The notes: generated from the letters alone by a model not told the origin. Counted from the first letter of the stretch, positions 49,251 to 61,369 are shown. The stretch is DNA of 64,000 bases from Ceratopteris richardii (GCA_020310875.1 CM035423.1:118110989-118174988), one strand, 5' to 3'. Numbers and translations are program-made.

Positions 49251-49417
49251 CACCTTAATAAATAAGGTGTTTGTATGAAAAAGAGTTTGTGTTGTCTGAT
49301 TAATCAATACTTTTTATACTTAATAAGAAGTGAAAGGAAATGGCAAGAAATGTCGGAAGTGAGTATGCTCTTTTTATAAAGTTAATGAACTTAATACCAT
49401 AAGTCTGTCTGTATGTA

Positions 49418-50026
49418 TGTATTGAAGCTCAAGACCAATGACAGAGCATAGAAGCACATCAAAGAAGTGGACACACAAGAAGAGGGAGCAAGTAGGGAGC
49501 TCCAAGTACATGTCCAATTATCAGAAGAATCCCCTACAAAAATAGTGTTTTTCATCACTAAAAACCATTGTAAATACCATTTTCTATTTTTATAACTCCA
49601 TTTTGTTCAAGCCGAGGAGTCCTCGAGCTTGAGGAGTATTAGAAGTACCATCATAGCAATTTTCATAATTTTTAGACTTCGTTTGAAGCCTCAAATAAGC
49701 CCTGGAACCTAATTTTTAACTAGGCCGGACACTAGGTCTAGATAGGGCCAAAACTAGTCCAAAAACTATAAAAAGAGCTAGAGAGCTCATTTTTGGGGGT
49801 AGCTTCTTGTAGATTTCAGTTTTGTAATAGATTTCTTTTGTAATCAAAATCCTTCCATTGTTCCTCTCTTTGATCTTACTTTGTGCGCGTGTGTGTATGT
49901 GTGTGCATGTTTGTGTGCTTTCAATCACGCACTTGTGCCTTCACTTGCTCGTGGTCTTCATACCGGTCCTCACGTCTCCGCGGATTGACAACTAAAGGAG
50001 GTGGTGCTTACGCTTGAGCTACACCA
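49418..50026 (+). repeat. 5' LTR of element G
   Basis: The left 235 bp match 54361-54598 almost perfectly, which defines the LTR start (TGTATTGAAGC). The right end is placed at the last CA before the primer site (about 50026), giving about 609 bp. The left edge overlaps TGTATG-type microsatellite bases, so it is uncertain by a few bases. Confidence 0.82.
49767..49774 (+). promoter_or_regulatory. TATA box in the G 5' LTR
   Basis: ACTATAAAAAGAGCTAGAGAG is a strong plant TATA context, about 350 bp into the LTR. Transcription would start near 49800. Confidence 0.7.
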
Positions 50027-50031
50027 AATTT

Positions 50032-50049
50032 TGGCACCGTTGCCGGGGA
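50032..50049 (+). other. Primer-binding site of element G
   Basis: TGGCACCGTTGCCGGGGA lies 5 bp after the LTR. It is one base different from TGGCGCCGTTGCCGGGGA, the site widely seen in plant Tat/Athila-type gypsy elements. This places G among gypsy-derived elements although it carries no RT. Confidence 0.85.
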
Positions 50050-50106
50050 GAGAGCTTCGAGGACGAGCGTTGTGATGGTAAGATCGTAGATTAGCCACGT
50101 TGGAAG

Positions 50107-51292
50107 GTAAAAAAACTGTCATTTCAGTTCATTTTCTGTTTTTTCCTCTTCATCGTCTCCATCTCCACCTTCTTCCATCTTCTTCTTCATAGAAATTTCT
50201 TGTTTTTTAGTGCATTTTCATCATTTTCATACCATCTTTCATGCATTATTGTGCGAAGAGGAGTTAGGAAGTGCAAGAGAGTGCAAGCGCTGTGTTTTTT
50301 CATGATTTTCTGCACATATGGAGCTCGCCATTGCTCAACGCTCAGAAATTCGAAGTTCCCGCCAAAAAACACGATTCTGTGATGAAAATCACGATTCTGT
50401 GAAAATTCAAAATTTTTTTTGAAAATTGCGATTCTCTGTTTCCCGCCTAAAAGCCTTTTGAAAAGAACATGATTCTATGGTCATTCTCAGAATCGCGATT
50501 CTGTGGTTGTGCTCAAAATCGCGATTCTCACAAGTCACGATTTTCAGCCAAAAAAAAAAACATGATTCTATGGTTGTGCTCAAAATCGCGATTCTCTAAA
50601 TTTTTGGAAACCACGATTCTCTGAGACAAAATCGCGATTTTCAAACCACGATTCTGTGAAAACACGATTTTGTGAACCACGATTCTGTGAACCACGATTC
50701 TGTGAAAACATGATTCTTTGCTCAAAATCGCGATTCTCTAAATTTTTAAAACCACGATTCTCTGAGACAAAATCGCGATTTTCAAAACACGATTCTGTGA
50801 AAACACGATTTTGTGAACCACGATTCTGTGAAAACATGATTTTGTGTTGGCAATCGTGATTTTCAAAAAACACGATCCTTTGCTCAAAATCGCGATTCTC
50901 AACAACACAATTCTTTGCTCAAAATCGTGATTCTCACAAATCACGATTTTCAGCAAAAATACGATTCTGTGAAAACACGATTCTCTGCTCAGAATCGCGA
51001 TTCTCTTGGTTTCATAGGATCGTGATTCTCTTGGTTTCACAGGATCGCGATTCTCTTGGTTTCATAGGATCGCGATTCTCTTGGTTTCACAGCATCGCAA
51101 TTCTCTTGATTTCACAAAATCGCGATTTTTTCCAAAAGGTCCTGGTTGCCTGTTTTGACCCCTAGGAGCCTGATTTGACATAACTTTTTCATCCAAAGTC
51201 CATTTTTTGAGCTCTATAGCTCGTTGGAAAGCTCGTTTCGAATCCTACATGGCCTCAACTGTTTTTTCTAAGAATAATGTGTTAATTTTCAG
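50107..51292 (+). other. Candidate intron spanning the G minisatellite
   Basis: AAG|GTAAAA at 50104-50110 fits a plant donor. TTTTTTCTAAGAATAATGTG and then TTAATTTTCAG|G ending at 51292 fit a branch-site region and acceptor. Splicing would remove the whole palindromic repeat region and bring the primer-site leader close to the coding region. This is an inference from the splice-site sequences only. Confidence 0.3.
50360..51130. repeat. Palindromic minisatellite in the G leader
   Basis: A 770-bp stretch is built from short units around CACGATTCTGTG and AAAATCGCGATTCTC. I count about 11 exact ATCGCGATT cores, each self-complementary at TCGCGA. A higher-order unit of about 130 bp occurs twice (about 50578-50702 and 50710-50830). 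The right end is five tandem 25-bp units built on GGATCGCGATTCTCTTGG (about 50994-51118). Open frames through it on both strands are repeat artefacts. Confidence 0.92.
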
Positions 51293-51391
51293 GTAGGATA
51301 ATTTGAAGTTGACCCTCAAGTGGGACCAGGAAACCAAGGGGGCTCCAAAGGATATTTTTTTTGCAATACCAAGAGGGAGAAAAATTGCATC

Positions 51392-52988
51392 ATGAGAAAG
51401 AAAAAAGCAAAAGAGAGAAGAAATGCGACTAAGATGGGAAAAGAGAAGGGAGATGAACATGAAGTGCATGAAATAATCTCACATGAGGATGAAACATCTA
51501 GAGAAAAATTGCAAGGAGTCAAGGAAACGAGGGAAATGTCTAAGGGGGTTGGATCCTTATTTGCAACAAGAGAATATGATAATACTTTTGTGGGTATCAG
51601 AATAGGATATGACCATAGAAGGTTGGGTGTTTATATCAATCCTAATTGTGAGTGGAATTTAATTCATATTGACCTAGTGGTCATTATCTTAGAGAACATT
51701 CAACCAACAACTCACTCTTCTATCCTCATGGATGGTGAACATTATGATTGCATGGGTCAAGTTGTGTTACCTGTTATGGTGGATGATATGCAATTTTTGG
51801 AAACATTCTTTGTCATGGATTGTATAGATGAAGACTTGATCATTGGCACCCAAAGGTTCATTACACAAAATCATCAAGAAATCGAGGTGTCTTCTCCACC
51901 TATTACCCGTGCTTCTACATATATGTCTATGGAAAATCCTAATGACTATCCACCTTATGATAATTGGGGGCAAAATCATCTTTTCAAAGAGTGTGCTTTT
52001 CATGAAAAAAATTTTCTTTCTACTCATGTTTTTTGAATCTAATCCTTCTTTGAGTAAATCAAAGGAAACCTTGGAGAATGGAGAAATGGAGGACTCCAAG
52101 TGTTTGGGGGAAGTGGAAGGTCCCTCTCTTCCTGTAAATTTGGATTCTCCTCCTAAAACCATAAGCAGGGATGATCTACACTCATATCATCAAGAAGGAG
52201 ATGATCAACAAATACTTTGTATCGCTGATGTGAAAAATGATGTCGACTTGAGGGTGAATCATGACAATCCATCACCCATTTGTACACCTAGAGATTCTAT
52301 GTGTAATACGGATAAATGTATCGATGAATCTCTAGATCAATCTCCAACAACACTACCCATTGACCCCTTGCATAAGTCTGATGCATGTATAGAAGATCAA
52401 CCTTTGTTGCATTCCTCATATAAAGATAAGTTTTCTCAAAAAACTCGCATAGAAGGCCCAAAAGACCCTTACATCAAGAAACAGAAATCACATTTTCTTG
52501 GTAATATCAAGAAAATTTGGGTGGCCAAGAAATTACTTAGAGCCCAACCGAATCGCACTATGATATGGGTACCAAAGAAAGCCCTTGTACAAAATCAGCC
52601 CCCTCACACTAGACTTCAAAATCTATGGTCTATGCCTACCATGACTTATCTTCAAGAAAAACCACTTCCAATCGAAGGACACAATGCAATCAAGCCGAAA
52701 CTCAGAAAGAATCTAGGGGGGGACTTCAAGGCAACAACCTGCACAACAAAGACACCAAGGCGAGGTAAGGGACTAAATCAAGCACAGAGCTCCAAAAAAG
52801 ATCAAAGAACCTCTTCTACAAGGATATGGGTATGGAAACCAAAAGCATCGGTAGGCCCCACAGAACCACAGTGCCAACCACGCAGGATCAAAGCCTCAAG
52901 AAAGCATACAAACATGGAGCCACCAAAGGAGATCACTAAACAAGCGAAGACCAATCTCAAATGGATCCCTATAAGGAGGAAGTATTAA
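51392..52988 (+). pseudogene. Element G coding region with retropepsin-like segment
   Basis: Two frames overlap. The first (51392-52036, 214 codons from the first ATG, open upstream to 51320) begins Lys/Arg/Glu-rich (MRKKKAKERRNATKMGKEKG). It then encodes a hydrophobic strand pattern, GVYINPNCEWNLIHIDLVV...DCMGQVVLPVMVDDMQ...FFVMDCIDEDLIIGTQRF. This follows the retropepsin layout (D-S/T-G...flap...IIG), but the catalytic triad position reads NPN. The second frame continues for about 318 codons from a T6 run at 52029-52034. It is Lys/Pro/Gln-rich and basic (KKIWVAKKLLRAQPNRTMIW, STRIWVWKPKASVG) and ends at 52986-52988. The single +1 shift at T6 suggests one gene of about 530 codons with one indel. 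No Gag knuckle, RT or integrase is present. A partner element presumably supplied those functions. Confidence 0.55.
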
Positions 52989-54345
52989 TTGTCATTCGGG
53001 GATCCAAAGGATACTTCTAACAAAGGCTTCCATAGCATCTGCAAATAACATCGAAAGCCTCGACGAGCGACAACCATGTGCTCCTTGCACAACCCTGTCT
53101 TATGCACCCTTCAGGTCATGCATTTCCAAAGTATGCATTATTATAGGGCCACATTACATGGTCGTGCATAGACACATTTGAGAGTCCCATGCACAAGAGC
53201 ACATTGACATATGTCAACTATGTTTTCTGATACTAACATTTGTCTTCTTGCTTATGACATGGTAGTTAAAAAAAAAAAGAGCTTGTTCCCAGGTTTGGTT
53301 TATGGAACATGAATAAGTCATGCTTAGTTGAAGGTGGAACCTTGGCTTGGATAGAAGTGTGTCTCGACTAGCAGCTACTATTATTGTTGCCTTATCTGGT
53401 AGATGTCAAGCACTTGGCAAGAACATGGCATCCACAACTATTGTTTCCCCTTACCATGGTAGGAGGGAAGAGTTTAAAGGGAGAAGACTCCTGCTTAGGG
53501 TGAGCTAAAGAGAAGGTGTGAAACTAAGCTTGGTGTAGTTACCCAATGATGTTTGCCAAGGAATATAAAGAAATTCAATTCTCAATATTTGGCAAATGTT
53601 GCTTTGAAGAAAGGGGATAGGGCGCGACACTCAAAGAGTTTCATCAGCAATCCATCAACATGGACACTCATTGACAATGAAAGACGAGTTGATGGTCTAT
53701 CACAATGATGGGTGTACAACATGAAGAGCAGACTATCGATCGACCTTTCATGGTAAGAATCCTCTACTTGGGTATCATGACAACACTGCTAGATTAGGAA
53801 ACCTCTTCATCAGCATACCCTTGAGCAATCCGCTCAAGACCTACTTTCTTGCACCATGTTTGCTAATGCATTTCCCCAGTATGCATGCATAGGGCTACAT
53901 GACAAGGCCGTGCACAAGGCACATATTTTCTTCAACCCATGCACCAATACATTTACCCATCATTCAATATGGGTTATGAGTACTTGACACGAGTACAATG
54001 AACATCACCTTTGGAAGTTCTTTAGGATATCACAGGGACAACATCAATACCTAGAATGCAAGTCGAAGCCCGCAGCTGCTCCAACTCAACCTCGACAACC
54101 TCTTTTGAGCAATGAGCCGATTTTTGGGAGCTCAAAAGGACACTGTCTCACTAGAATCCAAGGAAGCAACACATACCAAAGAACTAAGCCTTACAATAAC
54201 TCACAATGACAAAGGAAGAATCAGACAACCGAACCTGCTACAATAGATAGATAGAAGGATCTTGTTCACACAGGATGGACACTACCTCTCAAAGTGCTAC
54301 ATGGAACAACCACTACAACAAGGGTCTGTCAGGGACGACAAACTC
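52989..54345. other. Non-coding 3' internal region of element G
   Basis: About 1.36 kb show no frame of note. Two similar patches occur (CATGCATTTCC...TATGCA near 53112-53160 and TAATGCATTTCC...TATGCATGCATAGGGC near 53865-53895), hinting at an old internal duplication. A TAACATTTGTCTTCTTGC region and an A11 run lie near 53240-53280. The position of pol in an autonomous relative would be here, but it is empty. Confidence 0.6.
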
Positions 54346-54360
54346 GAGAGGGGGGGGGGG
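54346..54360 (+). other. Polypurine tract of element G
   Basis: GAGA followed by 11 G residues directly abuts the 3' LTR. Confidence 0.85.
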
Positions 54361-54598
54361 AGTATTGAAGCTCAAGACCAATGACAGAGCATAGAAGCAC
54401 ATCAAAGAAGTGGACACACAAGAAGAGGGAGCAAGGAGGGAGCTCCAAGAAGTACATGTCCAATTATCAGAAGAATCCCCTACAAAAATAGTGATTTTCA
54501 TCACTAAAAACCATTGTAAATACCATTTTCTATTTTTATAACTCCATTTTGTTCAAGCCGAGGAGTCCTCGAGCTTGAGGAGTATTAGAAGTACCATC
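54361..54598 (+). repeat. 3' LTR of element G, truncated
   Basis: These 238 bp align with 49418-49652. By eye they differ by only a 3-bp insertion and a handful of substitutions. Homology ends at GTACCATC, where sequence of element H starts. Confidence 0.88.
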
Positions 54599-55167
54599 GT
54601 ACTAATCATCTATCAATAGAGGATCTTCCAGAATTGCATGTCTTTGTGCTTTGATCTCCTTCTTTGATCTTGTGTGTACTTCTATTCGTGCTTCCTCACT
54701 CACTCACATACCCAATAGTGGTATCAAAACAAGTTCAGCTCCTTTTCAATCTGCTATTTTCTTTTGCAACATCTCCGTGCATACTTTTAACAATGACAAT
54801 TGGTTATGGAGCATAGAAATACAAAGTTCAGCATTCCGAATTCATTTCCACCACGTGTGTTAGGGTTTTACCCCCTTTGGAAGCCATGTGTATAGTCGGA
54901 TTCTCCATCTGAGTTACAATTTGTGAGCTTCATTTCATCTTGCATTTCAACTTTGTTCAGGTTCATGTCTTTCTACTTTTGAGTCATTTCGTGTGACAAA
55001 AAGCAACAATGACTTTTTTGGCACGCTTCAAGCTAAGGATAATTTGATGGGACCAACTATCCAATGTGGTCTTAGATGATGAAGCATGTTCTTGCTACAA
55101 AGAAATTATGGAACATAGTTGCAGATGTTGGCAAGCAACCCAGTGGTTCTTTTACTATGCAGCATGT
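54599..55167 (+). pseudogene. Copia H, 5' part (LTR end, primer site, gag start)
   Basis: A primer site, TGGTATCAAAAC (54719-54730), follows about 120 bp of LTR-like sequence cut by G. Decayed gag encodes, over a frameshift and a stop, KDNL...NYPMWS*MMKHVLATKKLWN and IVADVGKQPSGSFTMQHV. This matches the gag of element F (NYPLWAYMMRHVLVAKGVWN, IVQDVEK). The frame is interrupted at 55167 by the insertion of element I and resumes at 61624. F and H are therefore the same copia lineage. Confidence 0.78.
55163..55167. other. Target-site duplication, left, of element I
   Basis: CATGT immediately before the LTR. The same five bases occur at 61619-61623. Confidence 0.93.
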
Positions 55168-55416
55168 TGTGAGGCTTTCCTCAAAAGAAGACATGTGAAT
55201 GATGTGTGTGCCACTCTCCTCCCATCCATTTATATCCTCTTGTATCTAAAATAGCAGTGATTTGAAATGATCTAGCATCGCCATGTGGCCAGCATGCAAG
55301 ACTCATCCCCACTAACCATCAAATACCTTAGGATATACCCCCAAGCTTAGGACCTTGGCTAACTAGCCCTCGTCCCACACACACATGGAATGGTCTCTGT
55401 AGACCAATGTCTGACA
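55168..55416 (-). repeat. 3' LTR of chromovirus I
   Basis: This LTR is 249 bp, TGTGAGG to CTGACA. By eye it differs from the right LTR at 10 positions with no indel. A TATAAA on the minus strand lies at 55229-55234. Confidence 0.96.
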
Positions 55417-55434
55417 CTCTCTCCCCCTTCTAAA
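55417..55434 (-). other. Polypurine tract of element I
   Basis: The minus strand reads CTTTAGAAGGGGGAGAG next to the LTR. Confidence 0.88.
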
Positions 55435-55560
55435 GATCATCGTCCTCAATGATCAATGAGGGAAAGTACTTGCAAATGAGAGCTGCTGATTCCCAAGTAG
55501 ATTCCATAAGTGGTAATCCTCTCCAAGCTACTAGATACCTGAAGGAAGACTCGGTCTCCT
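55435..55560 (-). pseudogene. Chromodomain remnant of element I
   Basis: In the frame not used by the preceding integrase, the minus strand encodes RYLVAWRGLPLMESTWESAA, then LICKYFPSLIIEDDDL and a stop. This fits the chromodomain pattern YLVKWKGL...ESTWE, with a Phe-Pro-X-Leu-Ile tail. Chromodomains at the integrase C-terminus guide chromoviruses to heterochromatin. Integrase sequence (EEGDRVFLQ) joins this segment directly, so the stretch normally lying between them is deleted and the frame is shifted by one base. Confidence 0.75.
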
Positions 55561-56663
55561 TCTTCAAAGAATCTAGGAGATCTTTTTTTATCAGCATACT
55601 CTTTGGCTCTATCAGCTGCTTGTTGCATCTTGGCTTTAGCTATTTCAAGATTTGGTTGGAGATTCGCTAAGAACTCGGAAGCACTAGGACATTTCTTAGG
55701 CATTCCTATGGTACTGGAAGTAGTGGGATTCATGCCATAGTTCATCTCAAAAGGAGACATCCCAGTCACCTTGTGAGGCCTATTGTTATAAGCAAACTCT
55801 ACTAGTGGCAAATAACTATCCCAATCTATCTGTCTCTCAGACACATATGCTCGCAACATATCCTCTAAAATTTGGTTGAACTACTCGGTCTGACCATCTG
55901 TCTGTGGATGATCACCACTACTCATTTTTAGTGACACTTTCAGTTTGTCAAATACAAACTTCCAGAAATGTCGTGTAAATCTGACATCCCTATCTGAGAC
56001 TATGGATGTCGGTAACCCATGCAATCTAAAGACATGCTGGATAAACAATTCCACTACCTGTGGAGCTTCTATCGTCTCCTGCGTGGGTATAAAATGAGCC
56101 ATCTTGCTCAGTCTATCTACCACAACTAGGATTGTATCCCGCTTCCTTTGGGTCCGTGGTAACCCCACTATGAAGTCCATGGATATACTATCCCAATTAT
56201 GATCTGGAACTTGTAAAGGATGTAAAAGACCTAGTGTCTTTACCCTTTCTACTTTGTTGACTTGGCACATAAAGCATCATTGAACATAAGTATGGATATC
56301 TCTGGCTAATCTAGGCCACCAAAATGTTCTTCTAACAAGTTGTATTGTCTTGTCAACACCAGGATGTCCTGCGCAAGGAACATCATGGTTATCATGCATG
56401 ACTTTCTTTCGCAAATCCCGAGAATCTCGCACACAAACCTTTCCTTTCCGCTTCACTATTCCATTCTCCTGTGAGAAATTAGAATACGGAATGGACTTGT
56501 TTGCTTTAGTAGAAGAACAAACAGCTGGAACTGTCCCGTCTCCTAAAATAGAGTCATCACTAATGGCTCTAACTATCTGTAACAAATGTGGATCTTTAAT
56601 CTGTGCTTCCTTAATTTGTTGAAGCAATGAGCTTTCTAAAACTGTAAAGCTCATTTGATACAT
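55561..56663 (-). pseudogene. Ty3-gypsy integrase of element I
   Basis: Reading leftwards, the zinc region is HDVPCAGHPGVDKTIQLVRR, then WWPRLARDIHTYVQ, stop, CFMCQ (HHCC, with a TGA just before the Cys pair). The catalytic core has Asp in SMDFIVGLPRT, Asp in VSDRDVRFTRHFW and Glu in DHPQTDGQTE, where a TAG follows immediately (near 55880). The C-terminal part reads WDSYLPLVEFAYNNRPHKVTGMSPFEMNYG and ends EEGDRVFLQ. The DDE triad is intact and only two nonsense mutations break the domain before the chromodomain join. Confidence 0.92.
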
Positions 56664-57832
56664 TATACGAGATAATGCATCAGCTTCTATATTTTCTTTG
56701 CCTCTCCAATGAGCCTGTCAGCCTCGAAGACTTGCTGACTACAAAAATACTTGAGTGTATGATGATCTGTGAATACCTTAAAGTCTGCACCATAAAGATA
56801 GTGTCTCCAAACTTTAAGTGCATGCACCACAACATACAACTCTTGTTCATGCACTGGCCAATTGTGTTGTGCACTACTTAACTTCTTACTTTCAAAAGCT
56901 ATTGGCCTGCCATCTTGACTCAGGACTGCTCTTATGGCTATGCCGCTAGCATCCGTTTCTAACTCAAATGTTTTCTGAGGATCCACCACTTTGAGTATAG
57001 GAGCCTCTGAAACAGCTTGTTTCATAGTATCAAAACTCTTTTGCTATTCTTGCTTCCATGCAAATGGAATTTTGCCTTGAAGCAAGTTTGTCATAGGTGC
57101 TGCTATCGACGAATATGAAGAGATGAATTTCCGATAGAAATCAAAACGTCCTAAGAATGACCGTAACTGCCCCTCATCCTAAGGAGTAGGCCATGCTAAA
57201 ATAACTGATACCTTCTTGGGATCCATCTGAACCCCATCGGCTGAAATCACATGCCCTAGATACTCTATCCTTGGAAGACACAACTGTGTCTTCGTCGCAT
57301 TTACATATAGCTAATTTTCTTTTAAAATATTCAACACAAATCTTAAGTGATTTTCATGCTCATGCACAGTCCCACTATACACTAGCAAATCATCCACAAA
57401 ATCAACAACATACTTTCCTATGAAAGGTCATAAGATATCATTCATTAGCATCATAAATGTAGCTGGAGCATTTTTCAAACCAAAGGGCATGACCACATAC
57501 TCATAATGACCAAAACGGGTCTTGAAAGTTGTCTTATGTACATCATGATCTTTTACTCTAATCTGATGATAGCCACTCTTTAAATCTATCTTACTAAACA
57601 CAATGGCTCCACCTAGAGCATCCAAAAGATCATCAATCCGGGGCATGGGATATCTATGTCTAATAGTGATCTTCTTGAGTGCTCGATAATCGACACACAT
57701 CCTATAAGATCCATCCTTCTTCTTCACAAGAAGAACTAGTGCGGCAATGGGTGAATAGCTGGGTCTAATCAGCCCTTTTTGAAGATACTCGTCCACGACC
57801 TTGCGGACTTCATTTTCCTCTTGCAAACTCAT
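56664..57832 (-). pseudogene. Ty3-gypsy RT and RNase H of element I
   Basis: The RT starts at [20 protein letters not shown], then [48 protein letters not shown] (57428-57780). A stop after MNDIL is followed by FVDDLLVYS, the active site. A TAA in KEN*LYV, a TAG or TAA in P*DEG and another in KQE*QKSF follow through the connection domain (IEYLGHVISADGVQMDPKK, FYRKFISSYSSIAAP). RNase H (57025-56687) holds FELETDASGIAIRAVLSQDG, LSSAQHNWPVHEQELYVVVH, KVFTDHHTLKYF, with a frameshift at its end. Domain order protease-RT-RNase H-integrase identifies Ty3-gypsy. Confidence 0.93.
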
Positions 57833-57899
57833 TCAAAATGGTGGTCGAGCGGTCGGACTCGCTCCGGGGACCAATTCCATTCTATGCTCTATATTCCTG

Positions 57900-58726
57900 C
57901 AAGGAGGCAAACCTTATGGTAATTCCTTTAAAAACAAATCTTGGAATTCTGCTCTCACTTTGGCTGAAAGTGCTGGAGCATTCCAACTTGACTCTCCATG
58001 ATTGCATGAATCCATCTCAACATACGATAAATACATGAAATAAAGAAAATAGATATACTTACAATCAATTTTGAGCAACTTGGTAGCAGTCACCAATCGC
58101 GTCTCTTGGAGATCTGGTTCTCCATGGATCAGTAATCTCCTTCCCTCATGCTCAAACTGATACACATGCGAAGCAAAATCAATGACTGGTTTCTTCCTTG
58201 CATGCCACTTCTTACTAAGAACTAAGTCAAATCGAGCTAATCTCGCTATCTCAAAGTCCAATCTATCCTCAAAGGACTGGATTTGAATAGGACGAACAAC
58301 TACTCGTCTATCCCAAGTCTCAATTCCCTTCCCGTCGGCTAGCTCTACGATATAAATATAATCTGATTGTATCGTGTCTAAGCGTAATCTCTTGACTAAT
58401 CGGGAACTAATAACATTATGAGTCGAATATATGTCAAAGAGTACCTTGACAGGCTGTCCTGCCACGACTCCTCTCATGACAATAAGCTTAGTATCTGGGA
58501 ACTGGTATCCTTTCTGTGCCACTGGTGAAAACACAACATCTGGCATAGTCAGAACCTTTTTAGTGACTGTCATGGCCACTATGGGAGATGATAGTGGAGA
58601 TGGAGAATCCCCAAACTCATCCTCACTCCCACCTCCTGCCTGAGTTGGATTTATGACTATGGTGGCTGCTATCTTTTTCTTTTTAGGACAATCCTTATAC
58701 AAGTGCTGCCTAAACAACCATAGCAC
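57900..58726 (-). pseudogene. Ty3-gypsy protease of element I, active site lost
   Basis: A 270-codon frame begins with the end of the zinc knuckle (LYKDCPKKKK) and includes the retropepsin-like domain (KLIVMRGVVAGQPVKVLFDI, then YSTHNVISSRLVKRLRLDT). The active site, D-S-G in relatives, reads D-I-Y, so catalysis should be lost. After about 58090 the frame runs into sequence lacking clear similarity (YIYFLYFMYLSY), which suggests a local insertion between protease and RT. The first half of the knuckle (C-YG-C) is one frame away near 58715, showing a small indel. Confidence 0.85.
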
Positions 58727-59717
58727 AAACCCTCTTTCATTGCCTTCTCTTTCTACTGAGGGGTAAGAATAGATCGATTATATGCCCTCTCAGCCAGAGC
58801 AGACACTTTTCTTTTTCCTCCTGAGATTGTCTGGATCATGTGCACCTGCTTAGCCTCCCTAGAAGGCTGTGCACTGACCAAACTAGGAGTCAAAGTATGG
58901 AAAGGTCGGTTAACCCTAGTCCATGGGGATCGCTGGCCCTAGGAACCTGTGCTCTTGTGGCCATCCTCATAAACCAAGGCCATCTCTGTGGCCTGTGCCA
59001 AAGATTGACACCGCGCCTTCCTCACTAAAGGTCGGATAGTTTCTCTCAGTCCCAAAACAAACTTATGGACTTGAAGAAATTTTGGAATGGTATCAGGTAC
59101 TTTAAGAAGCACCTCTCTATACCTATCTGTGTATTCCTCAACTGATTGATTCTTCTGACTGATGAAGAACTAGGTGTCTACTGCTCTAGACCTTTCCTCA
59201 GGTGGTACAAAATTGTTATAAAATAGGATTTTAAATTGATCCCATGTCGTGGGCTCCTTCTTATCCTGCTCTATCTTACGCCACCACCTATGTGCGACAT
59301 CCATAAGGTTATAAGTGGCCTGCTGAATCTTGTGCCTATCATCAGTGATGTAACACAGGTGGAAGCACTGTTCCCACTTGTTGAGCCACTTCTCAACTGC
59401 ATCAGCAGTCCTAGCGCTAGTTGAGCCATGATATCTTGGCGGCTTAAGATCTTTAAGCTTCCATCTCGCTTCTCTAACTAAGACGCTATCTCTCGGGACT
59501 TCTGAAGTTTGATGCTCATCTAGAGCATCTACCTCCATCTCTGGCAAATCAGAATCAAGCGGGTCTTCTTCTTTCTTGGAACCATGCACGTGTTCCAAGA
59601 TATCCTGAAGAGAACTCTCTAAGAATGAAATTCTATTATTCATGGCTTGAATTGGATCCATTGGAGGTTCTGGCATAAGGGTATCTGTTCTAGCAAGTGA
59701 TGATGGTTTGGGTTCCA
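58727..59717 (-). pseudogene. Ty3-gypsy gag of element I
   Basis: The start is taken at the ATG at 59715-59717 (MEPKPSSLARTDTLMPEPPM). The open frame runs further upstream to 59793 through a Lys-rich stretch less typical of a start. A coiled-coil-like segment (MNNRISFLESSLQDILEHV) precedes the retro-gag core: LKPPRYHGS...AVEKWLNKWEQCFHL, ATYNLMDVAHRWWRKIEQ, TWDQFKILFYNNFVPPEERSR. The core is interrupted by TAG near 59170, and it continues FFISQKNQSVEEYTDRYREVL and LRETIRPLVRKARCQSLAQA. The CCHC knuckle lies near 58690-58720, split by a frameshift. Confidence 0.88.
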
Positions 59718-59799
59718 TGCTAGGACTAAAGGCAAGTAACTTTTCTTTGGTTTTCTCTCTTTTCTCTTTTTTTTTTTTTAATATACTAATCAATCGTAT

Positions 59800-61357
<1,558 letters not shown>

Positions 61358-61369
61358 GTTCTGATACCG
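61358..61369 (-). other. Primer-binding site of element I
   Basis: The minus strand reads CGGTATCAGAAC directly against the LTR. This is the initiator-Met-type site with two changes. Confidence 0.8.

Noticed and set aside
50528-51040. Frames on both strands in the minisatellite with FTESCFENRDF-like repeats
   Set aside because: The open frames follow from the repeat unit, which lacks stops in several phases. There is no start context and no known domain.
50360-51130. Possible CRISPR-like array in the GATTC repeats
   Set aside because: Units are adjacent and degenerate with no unique spacers of constant length, and the context is a plant retroelement.
51767-52162. A 131-codon minus-strand frame
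   Set aside because: It is antisense to the G coding region, which is longer and has a retropepsin-like pattern.
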